From assembly GCF_023700755.1 (NCBI RefSeq), contig NZ_JAMKOJ010000007.1:62001-126000 (forward strand): DNA of 64,000 nt, written 5' to 3'. The DNA is from Allorhizobium sonneratiae. GTDB lineage: Bacteria > Pseudomonadota > Alphaproteobacteria > Rhizobiales > Rhizobiaceae. A model generated the notes under the pieces. The model did not search any database and was not told the DNA's origin. It saw only the letters and a list, made by a program, of their open reading frames with translations. Below, piece after piece: positions 49,252-60,216 of the stretch; the first letter of the stretch is position 1, and the number at the start of each line of letters is the position of its first letter. A program made the position numbers and the translations under genes.

Positions 49252-50808
49252 TTACTCCGCAGCTTCAATAAGGGGGGCCGGCTGAAAATCCTCCGGGAAA
49301 TGTGTCAGAGCACTCATCACCGGATAGGGGGTGAAGCCGCCCAAGGCACAGAGCGAGCCGAATTTCATCGTATTGCACAGGTCTTCGAGCAGGGCCTTGT
49401 TCTTTTCCGGCTCGATGCCCTTGGCAATCCGGTCCACCGTTTCAACACCGCGTGTCGAGCCGATGCGGCAGGGCGTGCATTTTCCGCAGCTTTCCACCGC
49501 ACAGAATTCCATGGCGAAACGGGCCTGTTTCAGCATATCCGCCGTATCGTCGAAGACGACAATACCCGCATGGCCGATCAATCCGCCTGCCGCAGCAAAG
49601 GCCTCGTAATCGAAGACGGTATCAAACAGCGAGGGCGGGAAATACGCCCCCAGAGGACCGCCGACCTGCACTGCCTTGACCGGACGACCGGATGCTGTGC
49701 CGCCGCCGATCTCGTTGACGATTTCGCCCAGCGTCAGGCCGAAAGCGGTCTCGTAAAGCCCGCCATATTTGACATTGCCGGCAATCTGGATCGGGATCGT
49801 GCCATGCGATTTGCCGACGCCGTAATCGCGGTAGAACTGCGCGCCCCGGTCGAGGATCACCGGAATGGAGGCGAGCGACATGACGTTGTTAACCACGGTT
49901 GGCCTGCCGAACAGGCCTTCCAGCGCCGGAAGCGGTGGCTTGGCCCGCACCACGCCGCGCTTGCCTTCGAGACTGTTCAAAAGCGAGGTTTCTTCTCCGC
50001 AGACATAGGCGCCAGCTCCCGCGCGCACTTCCATGTCGAAGGCATGGGGCGAACCCAGAACCGATGGTCCAAGAAGACCGTTTTTCCGAGCAATCTCGAT
50101 GGCTGCCTGCATCGTGGCAATCGCATGCGGATATTCCGAACGGGTATAGACATAGCCCTTGGTGGCGCCAACCGCGATCCCGGCAATGATCATGCCTTCG
50201 ATCAGCACGAAGGGATCGCCTTCCATGATCATGCGGTCGGCAAAGGTGCCGCTGTCGCCCTCATCGGCATTGCAGACGATATATTTCTGATCCGCTTTGG
50301 CGTCGGCCACGGTCTTCCATTTGATGCCTGTCGGGAAGCCCGCACCGCCGCGCCCGCGAAGACCGCTTTGCGTCACCAGGGTGACAATATCCGACGGGGT
50401 ATAGGTGATGGCCTTTTCCAGGCCGGTCAGACCCTTGTAATGGCGGTAATCGTCAAGCGACAGCGGATCGGTAATGCCGCAGCGGGAAAAGGTGAGCCGC
50501 GTCTGGTTCTTGAGGAAGGGCATCTCCGCTGTCATGCCATGACAGAGTGGATGATTCGCGCCGGTCAGAAACCCGGCATCGAACAGTGATGGCACATCGG
50601 ATGGCTTGACCGGGCCATAGGCGATACGGCCATGGCCTGTGCGCACTTCCACCAGCGTTTCCAGCCAGAGAAGACCGCGCGAGCCGTTGCGGACAATGGT
50701 CACGTCCAGCTTACGCTCTGCCGCCTCTTTCCGGATGGCAGCCGCCACCTTATCCGCGCCGACAGCGAGAGCGGCGGCATCACGGGGAATGAAAACAGTC
50801 ACGCTCAT
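49252..50808 (-). CDS. fdsB: NAD-dependent formate dehydrogenase, NADH-side beta subunit
   Basis: This 518-residue NuoF-like subunit has an N-terminal thioredoxin-like domain (about 1-115), then the FMN/NAD domain (GRGGAGFPTGIKW, near 160; DEGDSGTFADRM; ETSLLNSLEGKRG) and a C-terminal 4Fe-4S motif with CGKCTPCR near 435 and a later Cys. It passes electrons from FdsA to NAD+. The ATG overlaps the fdsG stop by 4 nt. Confidence 0.95.
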   Translation of the reverse strand: MSVTVFIPRDAAALAVGADKVAAAIRKEAAERKLDVTIVRNGSRGLLWLETLVEVRTGHGRIAYGPVKPSDVPSLFDAGFLTGANHPLCHGMTAEMPFLKNQTRLTFSRCGITDPLSLDDYRHYKGLTGLEKAITYTPSDIVTLVTQSGLRGRGGAGFPTGIKWKTVADAKADQKYIVCNADEGDSGTFADRMIMEGDPFVLIEGMIIAGIAVGATKGYVYTRSEYPHAIATMQAAIEIARKNGLLGPSVLGSPHAFDMEVRAGAGAYVCGEETSLLNSLEGKRGVVRAKPPLPALEGLFGRPTVVNNVMSLASIPVILDRGAQFYRDYGVGKSHGTIPIQIAGNVKYGGLYETAFGLTLGEIVNEIGGGTASGRPVKAVQVGGPLGAYFPPSLFDTVFDYEAFAAAGGLIGHAGIVVFDDTADMLKQARFAMEFCAVESCGKCTPCRIGSTRGVETVDRIAKGIEPEKNKALLEDLCNTMKFGSLCALGGFTPYPVMSALTHFPEDFQPAPLIEAAE

Positions 50809-51284
50809 TGCCGGGCCTCCGCAAGGAGACCGGTGAGACAGTGCTCGTCCAACCGGCCATGAACCTCATCATTCAGCATGGCCGCAGGAGCGCAGGCGCA
50901 TAACCCGAGACAGAAAACCGGCTCCAGCGTCACTCTCCCATCCGCCGTTGTTTCATGCCAGTCGATGCCGAGAAGCGCCTTCACCCGTTCTGCCAGAGGC
51001 TCAGAGCCCATGGATTGACAGGCTTCCGCCCGACAGAGTTTCAGCACATGCCGCCCGGCAGGCTCAGCGCGAAAATCATGATAGAAGCTGACCACGCCAT
51101 GCACTTCGGCGCGCGACAGGTTCAGTGCCTTGGCGATCACATCCTTGGCGCCTTCGGGAATATGGCCAAATTCTGCCTGAACCGCATGAAGGATCGGCAG
51201 CAAAGGCCCCTCCACCTGCTTCAGGCTTTCGATGATTGCGCTCAAACGGGCCGCCTCAGCGTCGGCGGCCACACGAATAGTCAT
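50805..51284 (-). CDS. fdsG: NAD-dependent formate dehydrogenase gamma subunit (NuoE-like)
   Basis: The 159-residue subunit binds a 2Fe-2S cluster with cysteines in LCRAEACQS and FCLGLCACAP, as in NuoE, and has the helical N-terminal region (LLPILHAVQAEFGHIPE). It is the first structural gene of the fds operon, starting at ATG 51284 behind GGGAGGC. The region upstream contains two inverted repeats of LysR-site type. Confidence 0.94.
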   Translation of the reverse strand: MTIRVAADAEAARLSAIIESLKQVEGPLLPILHAVQAEFGHIPEGAKDVIAKALNLSRAEVHGVVSFYHDFRAEPAGRHVLKLCRAEACQSMGSEPLAERVKALLGIDWHETTADGRVTLEPVFCLGLCACAPAAMLNDEVHGRLDEHCLTGLLAEARQ

Positions 51285-51340
51285 TAAAAGAGCCTCCCTG
51301 CCTTCATTTTCCGACCGGCATCAATCATGCCGTGCATCTC

Positions 51341-51355
51341 TTATGAAAATCATAA
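51341..51355 (-). promoter_or_regulatory. Candidate LysR-type regulator site near fdsG
   Basis: TTATGA-N3-TCATAA is a perfect dyad with T-N11-A inside, 56 bp before the fdsG start, the usual location of an LTTR activation site. Confidence 0.4.
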
Positions 51356-51441
51356 ACACATCGCAAACATTGCAATTGCCAATTCAACGACAGGATGAGC
51401 GGGAACTCAGAGGAAAATCAATATCGCGGTTCCGTTACGCG

Positions 51442-51456
51442 ATAGAAAAAAACTAT
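51442..51456 (-). promoter_or_regulatory. Candidate LysR-type regulator site after lysR stop
   Basis: ATAG-N7-CTAT (N7 is all A) has the T-N11-A form, like the ATAC-N7-GTAT sites of characterised LTTRs. It is 5 bp beyond the LysR stop codon and 157 bp upstream of fdsG. Confidence 0.4.
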
Positions 51457-51460
51457 CAAA

Positions 51461-52348
51461 CTATCTCGCTTCCGCGAACTGCTTTGCCTGGTGCAGCAAC
51501 GCCGAAACCAGCGGCGTATGCGGCTCCCGATGGGTCGCCACAAGGCCGACCGTATGTTCAGCGACCGGCTCGACGATCGGGATCATCCGGATTTGCTCTG
51601 GAAAACCAAAGGATTCCGCGAGGTTTCTTGGCATGATCGAGGCCCATTGACCCGTGCGGATATGGGAAAAGAGCACGATCATCGAATTGGATTCCAGTGT
51701 GGGTTTCGGCTCGATGCCCGCCTCGGTGAAGTGTTGATTGATGATCCGGCGGTTCTGCATGTCTGGCGTCAATAGGCAAAGGCGAAGACCGGCGAGTTCC
51801 TCCCAGCGCACATTGTCTCTGTCCGCAAGCGGTGTGCCGGACGCAGTGATCAGATGATATCGCTCACTATAAAGAGAAACCGACGTGACCCGCCCCAGGG
51901 GCTCGTCATTCAAATAGGTGATCCCGGCATCCACTTCGAGATTTTCGATCAGGCTCAGCACCTGCAGAGAATTGCGCGAGAGGATCTGAAAGGTGACAGC
52001 CGGATGGCGCGCCTGAAATGGCTCCGTCAGCCGGTGCACCATGGATAGCGCCGTCGGTATGACGGCCAGACGAAGATGACCGGCAAGGCCGGTGCGTGTC
52101 GCGCGCATTTCCTCCCTGAGCGTGCGCGTATCGGCCACGATACGCCGCGCCCATTCGAGAACCCGCTGCCCTTCCGGGGTCAGACCCTGAAACCGGGAGC
52201 CGCGATTGATCAGGATGACCCCCAGCTGATCTTCCAGCTGGCGGATCGCCGCCGATAGCGTCGGCTGCGAAATGCCGCAATCTTCTGCAGCGCGGCCAAA
52301 ATGCTGCTCCCTGGCCAGAACCAGAAAATATTCCAGCTTGTCGATCAT
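51461..52348 (-). CDS. LysR-family transcriptional regulator of the fds region
   Basis: The 295-residue regulator has an N-terminal winged helix-turn-helix (residues 1-60, EQHFGRAAEDCGISQPTLSAAIRQLED) and a periplasmic-binding-like effector domain (90-295). It lies upstream of fdsG in the same orientation, separated by 176 bp with dyad sites. The place parallels FdsR regulators of other formate dehydrogenase operons. The effector is unknown; formate is a natural guess. Confidence 0.88.
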   Translation of the reverse strand: MIDKLEYFLVLAREQHFGRAAEDCGISQPTLSAAIRQLEDQLGVILINRGSRFQGLTPEGQRVLEWARRIVADTRTLREEMRATRTGLAGHLRLAVIPTALSMVHRLTEPFQARHPAVTFQILSRNSLQVLSLIENLEVDAGITYLNDEPLGRVTSVSLYSERYHLITASGTPLADRDNVRWEELAGLRLCLLTPDMQNRRIINQHFTEAGIEPKPTLESNSMIVLFSHIRTGQWASIMPRNLAESFGFPEQIRMIPIVEPVAEHTVGLVATHREPHTPLVSALLHQAKQFAEAR

Positions 52349-52663
52349 TGGCGTCCCCTTTATGCCTCATACCTGTCGCCTGACGGATCATAGCCGTTGA
52401 CGAGATTTGAAAAATGCCATGTCAATGGTATGAATTTGCGCAACCGGATCACAAAATCGTCAAAACTGGGTTGCTCCTGCCGCTCAATCGGGTAATAGGC
52501 GTGTTGCAGGTCCCGGTATCCTATGCTAGACGGACCGCGAATTTTGGACAACGCAAGCCTCACTGTTTGTGTTTCCGGGGGAAAACGTAAACGATATCAA
52601 ACGGGTCTAGCGCCTTGCGCGCTTAATGATCCTTTTGGTTCCAGATCAGGGAATATTGCGCCC
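52349..52663. other. Intergenic region between lysR and the atp operon
   Basis: No gene is seen. The stretch must hold the divergent promoters of lysR (minus) and the F1 operon (plus). No clear -35/-10 pair was found. Confidence 0.5.
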
Positions 52664-53224
52664 GTGGCAGATCATTTACAGCTCACGTCCGCCGTTGCCG
52701 AGCGTTACGCATCATCCTTGTTCGAGCTTGCGCTGGAAGAAGGTGCAATCGATGCCGTCGGTTCCGATCTCGATCGGTTTCAGGCGATGATCGATATGAG
52801 CGAGGATTTGCAGCGTCTGGTCAAAAGCCCTGTCTTCACCGCAGAAGATCAGGTGGCAGCCGTCGCCTCTCTGTGTGACAAGGCCGGCCTTGGCCGCCTC
52901 GTGACGAATTTTCTCAAAGTCGTGGCGGGCAATCGCCGCCTTTTTGCCGTTTCCGGCATGATCACCGCCTATCGCGCCGCTCTCGCGCGTCACCGCGGCG
53001 AAATCGCAGCCGAGGTCTCCTCGGCCCATGCGTTGAGCCCCGCACAGGAAACTGAATTGAAAGATGCGCTGAAGAGCATCACAGGAAAATCTGTCGCGCT
53101 CTCCCTGACGGTCGACCCTTCCCTTCTTGGAGGCATGATCGTCAAGATCGGTTCACGCCAGATCGACACGTCTCTTCGCACAAAACTTTCCACCCTTAAG
53201 CTTGCACTGAAAGAGGTTGGCTGA
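52664..53224 (+). CDS. atpH: ATP synthase F1 subunit delta
   Basis: The delta subunit links F1 to the F0 stator. The GTG at 52664 ([23 protein letters not shown]) gives 186 residues, normal size; the frame continues upstream to 52523 without homology. The family features [11 protein letters not shown] and the C-terminal [20 protein letters not shown] are present. The stop overlaps the atpA ATG (TGATG). No F0 genes follow, as expected for alphaproteobacteria, where F0 is in a separate operon. Confidence 0.93.
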   Translation: MADHLQLTSAVAERYASSLFELALEEGAIDAVGSDLDRFQAMIDMSEDLQRLVKSPVFTAEDQVAAVASLCDKAGLGRLVTNFLKVVAGNRRLFAVSGMITAYRAALARHRGEIAAEVSSAHALSPAQETELKDALKSITGKSVALSLTVDPSLLGGMIVKIGSRQIDTSLRTKLSTLKLALKEVG

Positions 53225-54753
53225 TGGATATCCGCGCCGCGGAAATTTCCGCAATTCTGAAAAATCAAATCAAGAACTTTGGTCAGGAAGCCGAAGTTTC
53301 CGAAGTCGGCCAGGTTCTTTCCGTCGGCGACGGCATTGCCCGCGTCTATGGTCTGGACAATGTTCAGGCCGGTGAAATGGTCGAGTTCCCCGGCGGCATT
53401 CGCGGCATGGCCCTCAACCTCGAATCCGACAATGTCGGCGTGGTTATCTTCGGCTCCGACCGCGACATCAAGGAAGGCGACACCGTCAAGCGCACCGGCG
53501 CCATCGTTGACGTGCCGGTCGGTCCGGAACTGCTCGGCCGCGTCGTCGATGCGCTCGGCAACCCGATCGACGGCAAGGGTCCGATCAACACGTCCCGCCG
53601 CTCTCGCGTCGACGTCAAGGCTCCCGGCATCATTCCGCGCAAGTCGGTGCATGAGCCGATGTCCACCGGCCTCAAGGCTATCGACGCCCTGATCCCGGTC
53701 GGCCGTGGCCAGCGTGAGTTGGTGATCGGTGACCGCCAGACCGGCAAGACCGCGATCATTCTCGATACCTTCCTCAATCAGAAGCCGATCCATGACAACG
53801 GTCCGGACAACGACAAGCTTTATTGCGTCTACGTCGCTGTTGGCCAGAAGCGTTCGACCGTTGCCCAGTTCGTCAAGGTTCTCGAAGAGCGTGGCGCGCT
53901 GAAATATTCGATCGTGATCGCCGCAACGGCCTCCGATCCGGCGCCGATGCAGTATCTCGCACCCTTCGCCGGTTGCGCCATGGGCGAATATTTCCGTGAC
54001 AATGGCCAGCACGCGCTGATCGCCTATGACGACCTGTCGAAACAGGCTGTTGCCTATCGTCAGATGTCGCTGCTCCTGCGCCGTCCGCCGGGCCGCGAAG
54101 CCTATCCGGGCGACGTTTTCTACCTGCATTCGCGTCTGCTCGAGCGCGCCGCCAAGCTCTCTGACGAGCGTGGCGCCGGTTCGCTGACGGCTCTGCCGGT
54201 TATCGAAACCCAGGGCAATGACGTCTCGGCCTTTATTCCGACGAACGTCATCTCGATCACCGATGGTCAGATCTTCCTGGAAACGGACCTGTTCTATCAG
54301 GGTATCCGCCCGGCTGTGAACGTCGGTCTTTCGGTTTCGCGCGTTGGCTCCTCTGCCCAGATCAAGGCGATGAAACAGGTTGCCGGTTCGATCAAGGGCG
54401 AGCTTGCCCAGTATCGTGAAATGGCCGCCTTCGCCCAGTTCGGTTCCGACCTTGACGCTGCAACCCAGCGCCTGTTGAACCGTGGCGCGCGTCTGACCGA
54501 ACTTCTGAAGCAGCCGCAGTTCTCGCCGCTTAAAACCGAGGAACAGGTTGTCGTGATCTTTGCCGGCGTTAACGGCTATCTCGACAAGTTGAGCGTTGCC
54601 CAGGTCGGCAAGTTCGAGCAGGCTCTGCTCGGCTATATGCGCGGCGAAGGCAAGGCCATTCTGGACGCCATTCGCACCGAAAAAGCCATCAGCGACGACA
54701 CCAAGGCCAAGCTCAAGTCTGCACTTGATGCCTTCGCCAAGACGTTTGCCTGA
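53224..54753 (+). CDS. atpA: ATP synthase F1 subunit alpha
   Basis: The 509-residue alpha subunit has the degenerate but intact nucleotide-binding loop GDRQTGKT near residue 170 and the alpha signature region [22 protein letters not shown]. It forms the non-catalytic sites of the hexamer. C-rich wobble positions match other highly expressed genes here. It is coupled to atpH by a 1-nt overlap. Confidence 0.97.
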   Translation: MDIRAAEISAILKNQIKNFGQEAEVSEVGQVLSVGDGIARVYGLDNVQAGEMVEFPGGIRGMALNLESDNVGVVIFGSDRDIKEGDTVKRTGAIVDVPVGPELLGRVVDALGNPIDGKGPINTSRRSRVDVKAPGIIPRKSVHEPMSTGLKAIDALIPVGRGQRELVIGDRQTGKTAIILDTFLNQKPIHDNGPDNDKLYCVYVAVGQKRSTVAQFVKVLEERGALKYSIVIAATASDPAPMQYLAPFAGCAMGEYFRDNGQHALIAYDDLSKQAVAYRQMSLLLRRPPGREAYPGDVFYLHSRLLERAAKLSDERGAGSLTALPVIETQGNDVSAFIPTNVISITDGQIFLETDLFYQGIRPAVNVGLSVSRVGSSAQIKAMKQVAGSIKGELAQYREMAAFAQFGSDLDAATQRLLNRGARLTELLKQPQFSPLKTEEQVVVIFAGVNGYLDKLSVAQVGKFEQALLGYMRGEGKAILDAIRTEKAISDDTKAKLKSALDAFAKTFA

Positions 54754-54781
54754 TTGCTCTTAAGCCAAGGACGGATAACGG

Positions 54782-55666
54782 ATGCCTTCACTTAAGGATC
54801 TGAAAAACCGGATCGCCTCCGTTAAGGCGACGCAGAAAATCACCAAGGCGATGAAAATGGTCGCCGCGGCGAAGCTGCGTCGCGCGCAGGAGGCGGCCGA
54901 GGCTGCCCGGCCCTATTCCGAACGCATGAATGCCGTTCTGGCCAATATTGCCCAGGCGGTTGGCAGCGGTGAAGGTGTGCCGAGACTGATGACCGGAACC
55001 GGCAAGGACGATGTGCATCTTCTCGTCGTCTGCACCGCCGAACGCGGTTTGTGCGGCGGCTTCAACTCGCAGATCGCCCGCTTTGCCCGCGATCATGCCC
55101 GTCGTCTTCTTGCTGAAGGCAAGACGGTCAAGATCTATTGCGTTGGCAAAAAGGGTTATGACAGTCTGCGTCGTGAATTTGCCGCACTGATCGTTGATCG
55201 TACCGAGTTGCGCGACGTCAAGCGCATCGGCTTTGAAAATGCCGATGCCATTGGCCGCAAGCTGATCGCCATGTTCGACAAGGGTGAGTTTGACGTTTGC
55301 ACGCTGTTCTATTCGCAGTTCAAATCGGTGATCAGCCAGATTCCGACGGCACAGCAGCTCATTCCGGCTCAGGCTGGCGGCCAAGCCGATACCGATACCG
55401 GTGCCAACACGGCCATCTATGACTATGAACCCGATGCCGGTGCGATCCTCGCCGATCTCATTCCGCGCAACATCTCTGTCCAGATCTTCACTGCGCTTCT
55501 GGAAAATGTCGCTGGTGAAATGGGCGCCAAGATGAGCGCCATGGACAATGCGACGCGAAACGCCGGGGAAATGATCAACAAGCTGACGCTCTCCTACAAC
55601 CGCCAGCGTCAGGCCAAGATCACCACAGAACTGATTGAAATCATTGCGGGCGCGGAAGCGCTCTGA
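54782..55666 (+). CDS. atpG: ATP synthase F1 subunit gamma
   Basis: The 294-residue central-stalk subunit has the N-terminal coiled coil ([25 protein letters not shown]), the RGLCGGFN motif near 90 and the C-terminal coiled coil ([18 protein letters not shown]). The ATG follows GGACGGATAACGG. The 28-nt gap after atpA and 20-nt gap before atpD fit one transcript. Confidence 0.96.
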   Translation: MPSLKDLKNRIASVKATQKITKAMKMVAAAKLRRAQEAAEAARPYSERMNAVLANIAQAVGSGEGVPRLMTGTGKDDVHLLVVCTAERGLCGGFNSQIARFARDHARRLLAEGKTVKIYCVGKKGYDSLRREFAALIVDRTELRDVKRIGFENADAIGRKLIAMFDKGEFDVCTLFYSQFKSVISQIPTAQQLIPAQAGGQADTDTGANTAIYDYEPDAGAILADLIPRNISVQIFTALLENVAGEMGAKMSAMDNATRNAGEMINKLTLSYNRQRQAKITTELIEIIAGAEAL

Positions 55667-55671
55667 GCTAG

Positions 55672-57132
<1,461 letters not shown>

Positions 57133-57137
57133 TTATG

Positions 57138-57172
57138 GAAAAGGGTGCAGTTTATTGTGACTGCGCCTTTTC
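57138..57172 (+). terminator. Attenuator-like hairpin between atpD and atpC
   Basis: GAAAAGGGTGCAGT (57138-57151) is nearly complementary to ACTGCGCCTTTTC (57160-57172), starting 5 bp after the atpD stop. There is no long T-run, so it may stabilise the atpHAGD transcript or lower read-through. Confidence 0.5.
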
Positions 57173-57198
57173 TTGCCTCCTTAAAGAAGTGAATAGCC

Positions 57199-57606
57199 AT
57201 GGCCGATAATTTCAATTTTGAACTCGTTTCGCCGGAGCGTCTCTTGGTCTCGGAGCAGGTCAAGCAGGTTGTCATTCCTGCAACCGATGGCGAGATGACC
57301 GTCATGGCTCACCACGCACCGACAATGACCACCATCAAGCCCGGTGTTGTCACGGTTGAGTTCTCTACAGGTCGCACGACAAAATATGTTGTCTTTGGCG
57401 GCTTTGCCGACATCACCCCGACAGGGTGCATTCTGCTTGCTGAGAGCGCTGTTTCGGTGGAAGATATGAACCGTGACACGCTGTTGAAGCGGATTGATGC
57501 AGCCAAGGCCGAACTGGACGATGCCGAGCATCATGAGCACCGGACAAAGCTCGAGCATTTTCTCATGGAGCTCACACACCTGAACGGTGTGTTGATGCAC
57601 GGATAA
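57199..57606 (+). CDS. atpC: ATP synthase F1 subunit epsilon
   Basis: The 135-residue epsilon subunit has the beta-sandwich N-domain (FELVSPERLLVS, PATDGEMTVMAHHAPTMT) and the C-terminal helical hairpin (about 88-133). It couples rotation and inhibits ATPase activity. A TCCTTAAAGAAG lies upstream of the ATG. It is the last gene of the operon, followed by a terminator. Confidence 0.94.
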   Translation: MADNFNFELVSPERLLVSEQVKQVVIPATDGEMTVMAHHAPTMTTIKPGVVTVEFSTGRTTKYVVFGGFADITPTGCILLAESAVSVEDMNRDTLLKRIDAAKAELDDAEHHEHRTKLEHFLMELTHLNGVLMHG

Positions 57607-57643
57607 GCATCCGGCGTCGTCACGACGAGAAAATTTTCATAAG

Positions 57644-57679
57644 AGCGCGGATTTGCACATGGCAAATTCGCGCTTTTTT
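57644..57679 (+). terminator. Intrinsic terminator of the atp operon
   Basis: AGCGCGGATTTGC (57644-57656) pairs with GCAAATTCGCGCT (57662-57674), one G-T pair, followed by TTTTTT. Confidence 0.88.
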
Positions 57680-57699
57680 ACTGGATATGCCCTTTGAGC

Positions 57700-57775
57700 T
57701 TTTACGGACGGAAAACCGCTATGCACTTTCCCTGGAAATGCTCTCGCGAAAAAGCGCTGACCACTTTTTCGCTCG
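57700..57775. repeat. Palindromic intergenic repeat near the traB-like gene end
   Basis: CGGAAAACCGCTATGCACTT followed by TCCCTGG (57709-57735) resembles the reverse complement of the 2117-2264 tandem unit. It is followed by a GCGAAAAAG/CTTTTTCGC hairpin (57746-57754/57764-57772), 7 bp past the stop of the minus-strand gene. Confidence 0.6.
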
Positions 57776-57778
57776 TTG

Positions 57779-58879
57779 CTATAGCGGGGTGAGTTTGAAG
57801 CCCTGTTTTTCCAGCAGAGCGACCACGCCGTCCGGCCCCGGCAGATGCATGGCGCCTACGGCCATGAATACATTGCCTTTGGCGAGATCAGGAGCCGCCC
57901 GCTCAGCCATAATCCTGTTACGGTCCAGCACAATGCGTTTTTCAAAAGCGGCATAGCCGTTTTCCTTGTCCGCTCCCTTGTCTGGGTCCACCGCCTCAAG
58001 CATCGGCATGATCATGCCAACATCACCCTTGAGATAGAGATCGGTCATGGTTTCCATGATATCGCTCATCCTGTCGCCCAGTTGTAGCGTCTCGATCAAC
58101 GATGTCAGATGAAATTTCAAAGGCAGATCGTTCATCGCCTGCAACTGTTCGGCAAAGGTTTCAAGGCCGACAACTTTCTTGCCATCCTTGGCGGCATTTT
58201 CCGCCAGTCGCTTGTCGAGAAAATCAGCCCCCTTGGCCTTCCGGGCCAGTTCACAGGCCGGTAGCGAGACAAAGCTGGAAATGATCCACGGCTTCATCTT
58301 GTTGACGGCGGACAGGCTGAGGCCGCGTTTTTTCAATCCGGCATCCAGCTCTTCGGCCTGCTGTGGTGTCAGGTGGCTGGTCAAGGTTGAGCCGTCCGTA
58401 AACATTGTCAGATCGGGATGGGCCAGAAGTGCTGCAGCCGCCTTCTTGTCATCGAGAATTTCATCGGATTCGACGATGATCGTGTCGGTTTGCTGAAAAG
58501 CTGCCTCTGCCCCCTTTGGCATGGCCAGCACCCGCGGGTCAGTGACATGCATGGTGCCAAGCAGATAAGAGGGTTTGATGCCTGGTTTTTCTATTTTCCA
58601 GAAGATCGTCCTGCCATTTTCAACCTTGGCCGCCTGATCGACAATCGACTGATAGAGCTTCGGCTGCTCAGCCTCCATCTGAGGCAGGAGGTTATGGCCG
58701 GTACAGACCGTGGAGTTATCGGCCCGGGCGCTCGCAGCAAAGGCAAGCGTAAAGAGCAGTAGCAACAGGAGCATCAACGGAATGGCGGAGCAAACACCCT
58801 CCGCCAGCACCATGATACGACGCCAATGACGAGGCTCGGCTGTTTTATGCCCGTGCAGGCTCTGCATCATGTCCGCCAT
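57779..58879 (-). CDS. TraB/GumN family protein
   Basis: The 366-residue protein has an N-terminal hydrophobic segment (about 30-52, IPLMLLLLLLFTLAFA) that acts as signal or anchor, then the TraB/GumN domain: LLGTMHVTDPR, VESDEI, and the C-terminal VGAMHLPGPDGVV. Conserved His/Glu residues suggest a metal-dependent hydrolase related to Tiki proteases, but the bacterial role is unknown. Its start is 66 bp from double-hairpin copy B. Confidence 0.88.
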   Translation of the reverse strand: MADMMQSLHGHKTAEPRHWRRIMVLAEGVCSAIPLMLLLLLLFTLAFAASARADNSTVCTGHNLLPQMEAEQPKLYQSIVDQAAKVENGRTIFWKIEKPGIKPSYLLGTMHVTDPRVLAMPKGAEAAFQQTDTIIVESDEILDDKKAAAALLAHPDLTMFTDGSTLTSHLTPQQAEELDAGLKKRGLSLSAVNKMKPWIISSFVSLPACELARKAKGADFLDKRLAENAAKDGKKVVGLETFAEQLQAMNDLPLKFHLTSLIETLQLGDRMSDIMETMTDLYLKGDVGMIMPMLEAVDPDKGADKENGYAAFEKRIVLDRNRIMAERAAPDLAKGNVFMAVGAMHLPGPDGVVALLEKQGFKLTPL

Positions 58880-58944
58880 CCCTTGGCTATCCTCTGGCTT
58901 TAGATGATCCGGTTAAGCAGACCAGCTTTTAACAAAACCTTAAG

Positions 58945-59115
58945 CTAGTGGATTGAATTTGACATTAGATACCCATTTGCGGCACCCTCTGAGATCAAAT
59001 GTCAAATTCTTAAAAATCCACTAGAAACATAGTGATAGCGAGTGGTCTTTATGATCGTAACATTTGCACTCAACGGTGCAGCAATCGGTAGCAAATGTTA
59101 CGATCAGACCACTAG
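58945..59115. repeat. Double-hairpin intergenic element, copy B
   Basis: Hairpin 1 has outer stem CTAGTGGATT/AATCCACTAG (58945-58954/59015-59024) and an inner AATTTGACATT stem with one mismatch. Hairpin 2 has outer AGTGGTCT/AGACCACT (59041-59048/59106-59113) and a 15-bp inner stem (59053-59067/59091-59105). Most differences from copy A (18120-18290) are paired changes that keep the helices. It ends 24 nt from the xerC stop, as copy A does from ccmB. Confidence 0.9.
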
Positions 59116-59139
59116 GTCAGTTCCTGACACGAAACCGCG

Positions 59140-60090
59140 TCACGCTTTTGCTGTGACTGCTCTTGGGTGGGTGCGGGCATAGACATCCATCAGACGCCTG
59201 GCATCGACGCCGGTATAGACCTGCGTGGTTGACAGGCTGGCATGGCCGAGCAATTCCTGAATGGAGCGCAAATCCCCGCCGCCGCTCAGCAAATGCGTGG
59301 CAAAGGAATGGCGCAGCGCATGAGGTGTAGCAGTGTCCGGCAAGCCGAGCGCAGAGCGCAGGCGCTGCATGTCGCGCTGGATGATGGCGGCATGCACAGG
59401 TCCTCCTCTGGCGCCGCGGAACATCGGCTCGCGGGGCGCGAGCGGGTAGGGGCAGAGGCTGCGATAGCGATTGATCTCTGTGAGCACGGCCGGCAGAAGC
59501 GGGACGATCCGCGTCTTTCCACCCTTGCCGTTGATCCTCAGCACCGTCGCTGTCTCTGGCAGATCGGCGGGTGTGAGCGAGAGCGCTTCACCGATACGTA
59601 ATCCGCAGCCGTAAAGCAGCGCGAGAACGGCACTGTTGCGCGCGGCAATCCAGGCTTCCTCCTGCATCTGGCTGTCGGCGGCAACGGTTTTCAGCGCCTG
59701 CTCTGGCGACAGAGGTTTGGGCAACGACTTCGGCTGGCGAGGCGAACGAATGGCCGATGCGCTGGTGGCATTGACCAGCCCCTTGCGCTCCAGAAATTTC
59801 AACAGCGAACGCACCCCGGCAAGGTGACGGCCAAGTGAACGCGCGCCATCGCCATGCTTTCGCCGGAAGGCAAGAAAGGCGCGCAGATCGGCTGGGCGTA
59901 ACGCAGAAATCTCCGAAATCGAGGGAGGCCCGCCCAAATGCCCGCTGAGAAAGTGAAGAAATTGTCTGGTATCGCGTTCGTAAGCATCAAGTGTATTGTC
60001 CGCAAGCCTGCGTTCTGCTCTTAAATTGGCAAGCCACTGCTGCCGTTCCATCAACAGATCGTCAGCGGCGATCATAACCAGGTCCGTCAC
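59140..60090 (-). CDS. xerC: Tyrosine recombinase XerC
   Basis: XerC resolves chromosome dimers at dif with XerD. The 316 residues have an N-terminal SAM-like DNA-binding domain (about 18-105) and a catalytic domain with R165 (GLRIGEA), K189/K192, H257, R260, H283 and Y292 (QVYTG). All six catalytic positions are visible. It resembles chromosomal XerC rather than a phage integrase, and no attachment sites are seen. Confidence 0.92.
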   Translation of the reverse strand: MTDLVMIAADDLLMERQQWLANLRAERRLADNTLDAYERDTRQFLHFLSGHLGGPPSISEISALRPADLRAFLAFRRKHGDGARSLGRHLAGVRSLLKFLERKGLVNATSASAIRSPRQPKSLPKPLSPEQALKTVAADSQMQEEAWIAARNSAVLALLYGCGLRIGEALSLTPADLPETATVLRINGKGGKTRIVPLLPAVLTEINRYRSLCPYPLAPREPMFRGARGGPVHAAIIQRDMQRLRSALGLPDTATPHALRHSFATHLLSGGGDLRSIQELLGHASLSTTQVYTGVDARRLMDVYARTHPRAVTAKA

Positions 60091-60216
60091 AGAAACACCC
60101 CTTTGCTTTGCCAGTTAAAGCACCACATTGAGGAAGAGCCGTTAGGGAAGAATGAACGATTTCTCTTTCTTCGCCGCCGCTTTTCACATTCGTCTGCCTA
60201 AGGAGCGCCAGGTCCC

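Noticed and set aside
59140..60090. XerC-like gene as evidence for a mobile element
   Set aside because: Sequence and context are those of chromosomal XerC. No att repeats or cargo genes are nearby.
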